DNA of 64,000 nt from Puccinellia tenuiflora (Eukaryota > Streptophyta > Magnoliopsida > Poales > Poaceae): NCBI GenBank assembly GCA_012064385.1, contig QRDG01000025.1:450392-514391 (forward strand), read 5' to 3'. The position numbers and the translations under genes are program-made. Positions 32,671 to 41,911 of this stretch are shown here, in pieces. The notes under the pieces were generated by a model. It had not been told where the DNA came from, made no database searches, and saw nothing but the letters and a program-made list of their open reading frames with translations. The number at the start of each line of letters is the position of its first letter. Within the stretch, counting starts at the first letter, position 1.

Positions 32671-32684
32671 GGACAGAATGAGTA

Positions 32685-33452
32685 CATGTCTAGTTGTTTT
32701 AGAGCACTTACAGTGGTAGACGCTAATCTGGGAGTTAGGAGGAAAAAATAAATACCAAACGCCTCGCGTTGTACTTGGCCTTACCCATTATTATCACTCC
32801 TTGTGGAGCGTGCATGCAATTCTTGTGCTGATTACACTCCTACGAATCAACAAACATGACCTGACTCTATTTGCGACAAAATCAATCACAAATGTGACGT
32901 TTCTCTCCAATTGTGTAACAATCAGACTAAAATTTTTTTTGCGAGGATCAGACAAATGAAAGATACTAAAATTCGTCGGCAGGTGTGTTTTTCTCGTATC
33001 TGGTTGGAGTAACAATTTGAATACGGTCGAGATACTTATCATCAGATATGGCACTGAATCTTGACTCAAGTCCGACGCGTCATGCTCATCCTGTGTCTTC
33101 CTTCCGCCTTATCCACGCCCGGACCAATCACGACCTTCCGCTTGTCACTGACGCCGCCGCGCTCGGCCGGCCGCAGAAGATCCCGAACCCTCCCCTCAAG
33201 CAAAAGTAAAACCCTAACTCCCACGGTCTGATCCGATCCCCACCGACCACCCATCAATCGCCAAAAAAAAAACCCGGTGTCTCCCCGACAGCTGGGCCAC
33301 CTAGCTCCTCGATCCACATGTCAGCAACTGGGAGTTCTTGAACTGTGTGCGCGAAGCGAACCACGAACGGGCGAAACAGACACCGCCGCGTGGGAATGGG
33401 ATAGGGATCCGCGGCCCAAACCAGCGGCCCGCAAACCGGCGAGCCCACACGA
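32685..33452. other. Unannotated stretch before assembly N
   Basis: Mixed AT-rich then GC-rich DNA. No domain in the ORFs 32794-33069, 33066-33317 or 33254-33448. The AAAACCCTAACTCCC near 33206 looks like leader sequence rather than telomeric repeat. A single ambiguous base N lies at 33453, with an abrupt change in composition, and probably marks an assembly join. Confidence 0.4.
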
Positions 33453-33453
33453 N

Positions 33454-33780
33454 TAAAATCATAAATTGTTCAAATATGAAATTTGTTCATATTCAAAAAA
33501 ATGATTTATATTCAACAAATTTTTAGATTGGAAAAATGTTTATATTAAAAAATTGTTAAAACTTGAAATTTGTTCAATAATTTTTTTGAAAAAAAATAAC
33601 ATAATTGTTCATGTTTTTAAAAATCACTAAATTTAGATAAAATGTTTTATTGAAAATTCGTTCAAATAACATAATTATTCATTTTTAAAAATCGTTCAAA
33701 ATCTGAACAATTTTTTTAAAACGTTTCAAATCTGAACATTTTTTATTTGAAATTTTCAAAATACCGAACAAAAAATAAAA
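33454..33780. repeat. AT-rich GTTCAAA/ATTGTTCA degenerate repeat
   Basis: Repeated short words such as TTGTTCA, AAAATTGTT, GAAATTTGTTCA and TTTGAAC with a period of roughly 25-35 bp. This kind of degenerate repeat is common in Triticeae DNA transposons. No coding content. Confidence 0.55.
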
Positions 33781-33929
33781 CAGACCGAAAGCTTCTGGAA
33801 GCTTCCCAAAATCAGGAAACAGTGGAACATAGCGTACGGAAACGAAACGAACGAAATGAATGTCGTACAAGCTAATGGGCCGGCCCATCAGAGCGCACAG
33901 GGTACGCGGAGGCGGCGGAGCTATCCTAA

Positions 33930-34430
33930 CGCCCGCTAAAGGCGGGGTATAGTAGGAGCTCCCCCCCTTCGTATTTCCTCATAACATCCGTGCGCTCCCT
34001 CCTGGTGCGCCGCCCTTCCATCCGCGCCCCCTAATCCGGCCTAATCCCCTGCTGGCGCGGCTCCTCCCTCCTCACTGCCCTAATTCCCGCCTCGTCTCCG
34101 GCCACACACTTCCTCTCCTGGTGCCATCCTTCTCTTCCCGCCGCCCTAATTCCTCCTCGTTCCCGGCGGACGGCGGTGCCCTTCTTCTGGTGTCACCCCA
34201 ATTCCAACCTCGTCCCCATCTGCGCGCCTTCTCTCCTGCAGCCGCCTCGCCATCCGCGCCGCTCTAATTCTGGCCTCGTCCCCGGCCGCGCCCTGCCCTC
34301 CAGGTGCCGCCTCCCCCTTCCCGCCGCTCTCAATTTGGCCTTGTCCCTGGCCGCGCCCTGCCCTCCTGGTGCTTCTCCTCCCTCCCGCCGCGAGCCTCCC
34401 CTTCACAACTTAGGCAAACGCCACCGCAGG
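33930..34430. repeat. GC-rich degenerate tandem repeat of about 60 bp
   Basis: Recurring block of the form GCC(C/G)CTAATTC...CCTCGTCCCCGGCC...GCGCCCT...CTCCTGGTGCC at spacings of about 60-70 bp (near 34020, 34080, 34145, 34205, 34265, 34320). Reading frames on both strands through it are by-products of the repeat. It may be an expanded 5' leader of a lost gene. Confidence 0.6.
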
Positions 34431-34690
34431 TCGGAGTTCCAATCCGGCCCATATCACGCTCGGCTCGGGGCGGCTAGCGTCGCGCGCGAAGGAAGACGCC
34501 GGCAGCAGCGTCCCTGCCTCCCCGTCTCCGTCGACTACATCAACTGATCAGCGAGACGCCGTCCGCTGTGATCTCTACACCGTTGCACCCTCCTGGCTTA
34601 TTTTTTCAAGAAACTTGCGTGCACACCAATATGTACACACCAAATTTTTGATAGTACATAAATGGCTGGAGCATATGCTATGAGTTCCCT

Positions 34691-34715
34691 CTTATATTGT
34701 GGAATAGAGGGAGTA
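34691..34715. mobile_element. Truncated Stowaway MITE end
   Basis: CTTATATTGTGGAATAGAGG followed by GAGTA matches the right terminal consensus of Stowaway MITEs (CTTATATTTTGGAACGGAGGGAGTA). No left TIR is found nearby. Confidence 0.45.
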
Positions 34716-35168
34716 GGTGACTCAGGAGAGATTTATGCCGATTGCCAGTGGCAGCAGACGGTGGTGGAAAATATCACATACCATAGAACATGCTGAGCAC
34801 GTGTATTTGTTCTTTTCATGATTTAGTGTATTTTAATGGAGGATGCTACACAATAATCCATATTTTATAGCTGACAATGATCCATGGAGATCTACGTGCC
34901 TTTTAGTTAGTACTTTCTATAATTCAATTGGCTATGGGAAAATATTTTTGTTATATCTTTGGGTCCTTTGCACAATATTATAAACTTTCAAATGTTTCTA
35001 GCGCGAAGAGAGTAAGAGAGAATCGATTAGAGCTGTGTTTTGTAAATAAATAAATAAAGATTGAAGGATTGCAAAAGGATAAATGATACAAGGAGATGAA
35101 CAATGGACAGCTGAGGAAATTAGTACATGCACATAATAGTCAATAAGTTCATACTAAAAGCCATAACG
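34716..35168. other. Unannotated stretch
   Basis: AT-rich, no ORF over 60 codons. In gene orientation it would be downstream of the candidate terminal exon at 35169-35261 and could hold its 3' UTR. Confidence 0.35.
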
Positions 35169-35261
35169 TTAAACAGCTCTCAAGACAATGGCAAATACAG
35201 AAACTACAGCCATCATCACAGAAAGTGCCAGAATGAAGTGCCTGACTAAAGAGATGTTTCC
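35169..35261 (-). pseudogene. Candidate terminal exon with a C-terminal membrane helix
   Basis: On the minus strand a pyrimidine tract and TTTTTTGTAG acceptor are followed by an open 93-nt stretch. It encodes 30 residues and ends in TAA: GNISLVRH, then a 19-residue hydrophobic run of I, L, A, V, M and F, then RAV-stop. The acceptor, the exact codon phase and a tail-anchor-like helix together suggest the last exon of a membrane protein gene. I do not recognise the gene. No upstream exon is convincing in 35270-36190, so it is probably an isolated exon or captured fragment. It could also be chance. Confidence 0.3.
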
Positions 35262-36190
35262 CTACAAAAAAGAAAGAACAATGAGATTTGATTTCGGTTA
35301 GATCTTTATTATGTAGAAAAGAAAACAAATTTGTTATCAGCTAAGTGTCAAAATTGAGACAAGACTTAATCAGTGCTCTAATACTCAGTGTAATCGTATG
35401 TTTATGGATGATCTCAAAATTCAACTCTGATATTTACGTGTGTGTATACTTTATATGGGGCTTCTGGTGTACATCAATACATTTCAAAGCATAACAAGTA
35501 GATCAATGAAGTACTACATTCACAAATATTTGGAGTCCAATGTCTATGAAACCATGCAGCACTCAACTCCACCAATAATAAGTGAATAAAATGAGGTCAA
35601 GGTCCTTGATCAGATATTATAAAAATATTATTTACATGATCATCGTTGTAAATAAGAAGTTAAGCTGACTAGGAAAGTACCCATGTGTTGCAAAAGTGAA
35701 AAAATATGCAACAAAAGGTGAACAAAGTCATCCAATTTATTCTAAGGGTGATGCCAGCAGTAGTGCTGCCTTTAACACTTGGCTCCACCTAGTATGGTGT
35801 CAGTACGAAATGCCCGATTAATGGATGACTTTCCTTCACCTTGGCATACAGGGCTTTTCTTCTTAACACAGGGCAACATTTGTAATTACTTGTACCAAAA
35901 AAAAAAACACTTTTCTAGAAAGTAAGCATCGTATGGCTAAGGATGGAAGAAAGGCCTGGCGCTGAATTTAAGCATGGTTGTCTTGGGCTGGGCTTGTCGA
36001 CTGACCAGTGACCATCCGACCTTTCTTTCAAGCCCCCAAGTCCCTATGAACTATCCCACCCCTTGCCACTATGGTGAGGTCTCTCTCAGCTTTGCTGATG
36101 TTGTCAAAGTCATATGATATATTCCGAGGGCGACGCAAGATATAGTCTCTAAGCTCTGCTTGTCATCAGCTCCGCCTACTATGCCTCATA
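35262..36190. other. Unannotated stretch
   Basis: No domain-bearing ORF. Around 35830-35900 the minus strand has a short Cys-containing frame that I cannot assign. No repeat, TIR or LTR was recognised. Confidence 0.35.
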
Positions 36191-36191
36191 G

Positions 36192-37394
36192 CTTCGCAAA
36201 AAGCGCATCGAGGAATCTCATAATGATATAATTGCTAAAATCATTAAAGAATGTGATCATGCTCATGCAAAATATAAAGTGTTTAAAATGGAAAATGCTA
36301 GATTAAATAATGAGCTTGACAAGTTGTCTTCTTCTATTCCTAAGGTCAATGATGCTTGTGCTACTAACTCTATTTCTTGTGAAGCATCTACCTTGAAGGA
36401 GAATGTTGAGCTAAAGGCTCAACTTGAGTTGCTAACTAGCAATTATAGGGAGTTAGAAGAAAGTCATAAAAAGCTATCTAGCTCTAATGATGATCTTCTA
36501 GCATCCTATGCTAGTCTAAAGTTAGCTCATGAGGCCATCACTACAAAGGTAACATCTATTGAGCCTCATGTGGATAATAGCACAACCGTAACCAAAAATG
36601 CTATATTGCCATGTGCTAGTCCTAGTAGTTCATCCACTCGTAACATTGGCACATCTTGTGATGAATTACTTGCTTTGCCTTGTTGCTCTAACAATGATGC
36701 ATCTACCTCCTCTAGTACTTGTGTTGTCACTAACCATGTAGAGAAAAGAGGAGAGCTCAAGGCCCAAGCCACGTCTATGAGGAAAGGCTTGGAAAAGCGT
36801 CATGAAGGGAAGCGTGCACTTGACAACATGTTGAGTGTGCAACAATCCCCCAATGACAAGAGTGGACTTGGATTCAACTCCAACAACAAGAACAAGTCCA
36901 AGGTTGAGAAGAAGAAGGGCCAATTTCAATTCAAGAATCCGGCCAACATCATTTGCTTCAAGTGCAATCTAGAAGGGCACCATGTTCGGGATTGCCCAAT
37001 GAGGAAGAAGAAGCCTCTTAGTGAGAAGCAACTAGGGAAGCGGCCCCTTGCTCAATCTCATGGTGCACCACGAGTTGAACAAAGGCCACCTCCTAAGGAT
37101 ACTCAAGTTATTGCTCCTCAAGTTGAGGAGCCTATTAAGAAGAAGAAGAGTCGGTGTTGCTACCTTTGCCGTGGCAAAGGTCATTTTGCTTCTTCATGCA
37201 CTAACGGTACCTCTTCCTCTCTTATCATAATTGATGATGTATATTCTCTTAGGAAGGATAGAGTTGGCAATGTGTTTGCCAAGTATGTGGGAGGTCAAAG
37301 TGGTGTCAAGATGGGCACCATTTGGGTTCCCAAACCTATTGTGACTAACCTCTTAGGACCCAACTTGGTTGGGGACCAACAAGCTTCAACTTGA
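36192..37394 (+). CDS. Gag C-terminal fragment with two zinc knuckles (truncated 5')
   Basis: An open frame of about 400 codons ending at TGA 37394. It has no proper start because the N-terminal gag part is missing (the ATG at 36288 is internal). Order of features: a coiled coil over the first roughly 130 residues, with KENVELKAQLELLTSNYREL heptads; a Ser/Thr-rich linker; basic KSKVEKKKG; then two CCHC knuckles, CFKCNLEGHHVRDC (coded about 36955-36996) and CYLCRGKGHFASSC (about 37158-37199). The second is followed by a conserved tail ending LLGPNLVGDQQAST. The frame matches the gag at 62120-63557 closely. Function in the family is RNA packaging and particle assembly. No protease or pol follows: the next 3.2 kb is non-coding. 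Confidence 0.8.
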   Translation, partial: LRKKRIEESHNDIIAKIIKECDHAHAKYKVFKMENARLNNELDKLSSSIPKVNDACATNSISCEASTLKENVELKAQLELLTSNYRELEESHKKLSSSNDDLLASYASLKLAHEAITTKVTSIEPHVDNSTTVTKNAILPCASPSSSSTRNIGTSCDELLALPCCSNNDASTSSSTCVVTNHVEKRGELKAQATSMRKGLEKRHEGKRALDNMLSVQQSPNDKSGLGFNSNNKNKSKVEKKKGQFQFKNPANIICFKCNLEGHHVRDCPMRKKKPLSEKQLGKRPLAQSHGAPRVEQRPPPKDTQVIAPQVEEPIKKKKSRCCYLCRGKGHFASSCTNGTSSSLIIIDDVYSLRKDRVGNVFAKYVGGQSGVKMGTIWVPKPIVTNLLGPNLVGDQQAST

Positions 37395-40300
37395 TCAATA
37401 GGTGCTTGTGGAGGACATTGGTGACTTGGCTATTTCACAAGCCAAGTCAATTGGAGGATCACATATCTATCTCATATCCAATGCTTCCTCCTTGCGGTAA
37501 CTTGTATTTAATTCATATATACATTGAAAGTTGCTTGCTCCCTTGCATGTGTTAGTTTTGTTCCTAGCATGTGCTTGTATATGATATGCTTCTTTCCTAC
37601 TTGTCTTGTTTCTCAAGGTTGTGTATGATAGTTGTATCTCATGTATGTGTAATTTGTGTGTTGAGCTTTATTGAATCTTGTGTGGATTTCATTTGGCTCT
37701 TTTGAGATATTAATGGACTATCCCATTTTGGGGGAGTGATGTGCTTTGTGCACTTCACAAACCTAAAAATGCGTGTACATGAGGCACGCCACCTAGTATT
37801 GATATTTCAATATTATCTAGCTACTATGTGGTATGTCATATTCATGAGAAATTCAAATTCTATAATGTCCATTAATTTCTCTAGTTGGTTTTATTTGCCT
37901 CTTGTTTAAAAATAAAATGAATCATCACATTATGGGGGAGTAATAAGCTATGTGCATATTACAATCCCATAAAAATGTGAATATTTAAGGTTTGCCACTT
38001 AGATTTGATATTGTACATTATCTATTTCCTATGTGGCATGTTTGCTCAAACAAGTTCCAATTCTCCTTTGTGGTTACCCTTTGGTTCTTGTTTATGTGAG
38101 TTTGCTTGGTGTGGTTTTTATCTAATATGCATTTTAATATATTATGTGAGAAACCATTTGTTTCATCTTATTTTAACCATGGCTTGGCCGATTGGTTCGA
38201 ATAGTTGAAACTACCAAAAAACCTTTTTCGAAATAAAACGCCATATTTCTCATTTCTTAAGTTTTATTTCTTATCTCTTGCCATATGCTTATTTGTTGTG
38301 AAGTTGGTCTTGAACATCATTCCTTTATACCACCGAGAAATATCTCTATATACTCCTTGTCCATGACAAGTGATACTAGTAATTGTGGTGGATTTTGTAG
38401 ACCATCTTCACATTGGCTCTTGTGTTGATTTGCTTTATCTATTACCTTCCTTTCCTTTTGAATGGATCCTATTTTTCAATTGGTAGTGTTTAGTGTTGTA
38501 AATAAAATATGGAGAGTAATGATCCCTTGTGCATGCATTTTGTATTCCATTGGGGGAGCATTCCTTTTTATTTAGAACACTAACCTATCTATCAATTTTT
38601 GATCCTTTCAATTGGCATTCGATTCTTTATCTTGTGTTGGTACCTTCAATTGGTATTAATTGGAATTTAATATCTCTCCATAGATATTTGTTCCAATTGA
38701 TATTTATTGTGGGAGTCTTGATACCTTTTTGCTTTATCTTAATTTACTTGATTTCGGTCAAGCTTTATCCTCTTCTTGGTATCTTTTCTCCTAGTTGGTA
38801 TTTTTTGTTTTTAATTGGTATCTTACTTTCAATTGGTGTCTTATCGATCATTTGTTGTGTTGATTTGATTCCTTTTGATATCACACTTCATGTGTTGATG
38901 TGTTTTGGAATCAATCATTTGTTGATTTGATTTTTCCTAAATCATGTGTTGATTTGGATTTTGATATAATTTGGACAACCTCTTTGTGTCACACCTTGGT
39001 GTGCTCTCTTCTTGGTTGACTTGGTGTTTTTGTCCGAATTGTATCTTGTTTGGTTCTTGTAAGTCTATGTATGCATATTTACTAATATATATTGTAGTTT
39101 ATCTAACTACTATGGGACCCAATGAGTTTGGGAACCATTTTTTACTCTAATTTTGTTTTAGGTACAATGGAGATGCATTGGATGCTTGCCTCATTCATAA
39201 GGAAGGTGTTCTCACCGGGTGATTGTCGGAGTCAAGCTTTGATGACAAACCAATTCTCATCATCTTCATCGTCAATGCATCTCGGTAACAAGTATCTATC
39301 CCATGCATACTTTTCTAGTATCCAACCTTGTGTAGGTTGCCTCTTGGCATGAAAGCTTTTATATGCAATTGTTGTGGTTTTGTCCTTTTTTCCTTCACTT
39401 AATATATCTTTGTGATATGTGTGATGAATTTGCCAAAACCTTTTCTTCAATTGATATCATTTCCTTGTGATACTTGTTGCCTAACTCAAAGCATCTCCAC
39501 TATCTCTTGTTCCCTTTGTGATATGTGTGATGCGTTTGATATATTTGAAGTTCATTTATATACAATGAGATAAATTTGGGCTATGTGCTATGCTTTTATG
39601 CAATAATCTCGTTTGTATATTTATGACTTCCTTTTGGATACCTTGGTCTCTAATTTATCAACCATCTCATATGTGCAAGTTTCTCTGTGGATATACATCT
39701 TCAATGATTTGTCTACTTAGAAACCTATACATATGAGAGAGGTCACCTTTTAGTTGGTATCCTAATTCCTTTGAGCTACCTTGTTTTCATCTATAATTCT
39801 TTGGTGGCTCCAAATTTGTCTCATGAATGCTTGTCTTATTGTTTATTGGTATCTTTGCACACTCATGTATTTCTTGAAGATCTTTGACCTCATGCTTACC
39901 TTGGTGAGCATGTTGAATTTCATTGGCTAAATGATCTCACTAGCTTTTGGCATTTTCAATTGGTTTTAGTTTCCAATTGGTATCCCTAAGCTTGTGAACA
40001 TATTTCTCTAAAAGATCTTTTTATCTCGGTTGGGCCTATCTTATGATGATTTTTTGAAAATTGGTATCTCCTTATGGCTCAACCACATCTTTGGTGCAAG
40101 TGCTATGATTTGCTATTGCATTATGCACAATTGCACTTGATGCGTGTTCTAGATGATTTTGGGGGAGCGAGGATGCCATTTTTGTGCACTTCTCATTTGT
40201 GCATGAACATTGGGGAGCTTCTCCGTTTTTATTTAGAACTCTCGCTTTGGATCTTTTCGATTGCTTTTCTCCTTTGTGGAGATGTTTAAAATGATTTCAT

Positions 40301-40601
40301 CTTTTTGCAATCTTTGGATCCTCAATATAGTTTGATTTCCTCTAATTTTTCGTTAAAAGGGATTGCCATCACCTTTATGGAGGAACTCATATTATATTGG
40401 CTCTCTAAATTTTTCTTCCCATTTCGGCAATCGATGCCAATGGGGGAGAAGTTTAGAGGGTTTAAGGGAATTTGGGTTTTTAGGCTTTTGTTGCATTTGC
40501 CTTTAATGCGCTTTGCTTGGGTTTGTCATGCAAGGATGCTTTATTCTTTATATAAACCCTCTTAATAAGGGATTGTCATCAATTACCAAAATGGGGGAGA
40601 T
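37395..40601 (+). other. Non-coding 3' interior of gag-only element
   Basis: About 3.2 kb of AT-rich sequence between the gag stop and the PPT, without pol. It contains 'TTTTGGGGGAGTGATGTGCT' (37725-37745) and a diverged second copy (TATGGGGGAGTAATAAGCTA, 37930-37955). It also contains many CAATTGGTAT-like words between 38470 and 40065 that resemble the LTR-PBS junction. ORFs in this interval (38529-38930, 40305-40565) are Leu/Phe/Ile-rich by composition and have no domain. Confidence 0.65.
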
Positions 40602-40651
40602 TGAAAGTGCATGGTTGCCCCCATGCATGGTTTTGGTAATTAATGACAATC
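40571..40651 (+). other. PPT inside a 20-bp inverted repeat
   Basis: ATTGTCATCAATTACCAAAA (40572-40591) is mirrored by TTTTGGTAATTAATGACAAT (40631-40650) with one mismatch. The arms enclose the polypurine tract ATGGGGGAGA (40591-40600) and the first about 30 nt of the LTR (start TGAAAG at 40602), where GGGGG pairs with CCCCC. The left arm is internal sequence and the right arm is LTR sequence. Confidence 0.75.
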
Positions 40652-40735
40652 TCTATGGACTAATATTCGTATTGACCTATATTTGTAGGTTGTCCATTAG
40701 GTTGATTGATCTCCATTTGTTGGAGTCAAGGCTAA
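40602..40735 (+). repeat. LTR of gag-only element, left part
   Basis: Starts TGAAAGTGCATGGTTGCCCC after the PPT. The homologous LTR at 58719 begins TGAAAGGGCATGGTTGCCCC. Interrupted at 40736 by a CACTA transposon with TSD TAA (40733-40735 and 44502-44504). Confidence 0.85.
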
Positions 40736-41215
40736 CACTACTAGGGAAAAGGCTACCCGTGGCGCAGGGGCCTGCGCCACGGATTGCCACGCCACGGGTA
40801 ACCAAACTTACCCGTGGCGCAGGTACAGATGTGCGCCACGAGTATTACCCATGGCGCACATGTCTATCCTGCGCCACGGCTAAGGGGAAGTATCCGTGGC
40901 GCACCGCTTACTCATGCGCCACGGCTAGGGTGCGCCACGGCTACCTTCTGTCATGCGCCACGGCTAAGTTTTTCTGTATTTTTTATATACAGAAAATACG
41001 GTATTTATACAGGTATTTATACAAACAGATATATCACATTACAGGAAATTCATATTCCAATATTATATAGAGAGAAATATTTGATAAACCAGTACAAATA
41101 CACAATTTCCAATCATAGTTCATCGATCATATTATTACACAAAGTTGATCACAATCACAGTTCATCGATCATATTATTACATATCCAGTAGCTAATACAT
41201 GAAGCTTAGCTAATT

Positions 41216-41617
41216 TCAACATGAACCTTCTGATTCATCGAACTGTACTGAGTCGACGGCGGCACTACGCATCCAAAGAGAAGGAACCCTCACAGGGTCA
41301 TAACTCACGTGAGCAGGAACCCTCTGAAGAAACGACCACCTACCGTCATACTGCCTAACCAGCAGATACATGTATCGACGGACGTGCTCGTCCTCCTCCC
41401 TAATACGGCGACGTACCTCCTCCTCAGGGGCCGGCTCCCTCTGCACCGAGCGTGGCCCACGCGACTGCCACCACAGAAGATCAGGGTCGACGACGTCACC
41501 CGGATTCCTCACCAAGCTGCGCGTCCCGGAAGGTAGCACCTCCCAGTGCCAGCCCGGTGGAGCCCAGTCCCGCACATCGCCCCTCTGGTCCAACATGGAC
41601 ATCGTCACCGAGAACAC
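41216..41617 (-). CDS. CACTA internal gene, exon 2 (133 aa)
   Basis: An open exon directly after an acceptor (TTTTTTACTTAG, AG at 41619-41618), ending at TGA 41216. It encodes a Trp/Arg-rich, charged protein with WAPPGWHWEVLPSGTRSL, then DLLWWQSRGP and an EEEVRRRIREEDEHVRRYMY helix. The phase matches exon 1, whose donor is at 43434. I do not recognise the family and see no transposase motif. The frame is intact, as if still constrained or recently active. It may be a TE accessory protein or a captured gene. It lies at the left end of the element, transcribed leftward. Confidence 0.55.
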   Translation of the reverse strand: MFSVTMSMLDQRGDVRDWAPPGWHWEVLPSGTRSLVRNPGDVVDPDLLWWQSRGPRSVQREPAPEEEVRRRIREEDEHVRRYMYLLVRQYDGRWSFLQRVPAHVSYDPVRVPSLWMRSAAVDSVQFDESEGSC

Positions 41618-41911
41618 CTAAGTAAAAAATGCTTAAGTCAAAATTTTGTTACAAAAGTAATATTAAAATTTACGAAATGCGAGAAGTTAACAATGGAAAG
41701 CCTCATATATCATTGCCGTGCAAACAAGGCAAAAAGAGTGTGTACAAGACCATATATTAATACAAACACTCCAATTGTATATACTACAAGGCATTGTACA
41801 CACTCTCCTTGCCTTTACCATGGCATAGTTTAAATCATCGGCTTTGTCAATTCATAGAGAAGAAACAAAATGATTTGAGTTTATGCCTCATACTTAGATT
41901 GGACACACATT

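Larger units (their letters stand above)
30011..32682. mobile_element. Mariner/Stowaway-type TIR pair with captured gene fragment
   Basis: The left end CTCCCTCTGCCCGAATTTACC and the inverted right end CTCATTCTGTCCGGAATTATCC match the Stowaway/Tc1-mariner consensus. Both are flanked by TA (30009-30010 and 32683-32684). Similarity continues inward on both arms (TTTGTAAATT...CTAACATAT, then CATCTATAATA, then TTACGTTTAGAACG), so the TIRs extend about 150 bp. The interior (2.4 kb) has no mariner transposase. It holds a GC-rich F-box gene fragment on the minus strand and a GTTACCC minisatellite. I interpret it as a non-autonomous element that acquired host sequence. Two independent insertions into one older element would look similar. 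Confidence 0.7.

Noticed and set aside
33200..33220. Possible telomere-like repeat (AAAACCCTAAC)
   Set aside because: Single copy of the heptamer; typical of plant leaders, not an array.
38529..38930. 133-codon Leu/Ile/Phe-rich ORF that looks like a membrane protein
   Set aside because: T-rich non-coding interior gives hydrophobic translation by composition; no homologous ORF structure expected in the family.
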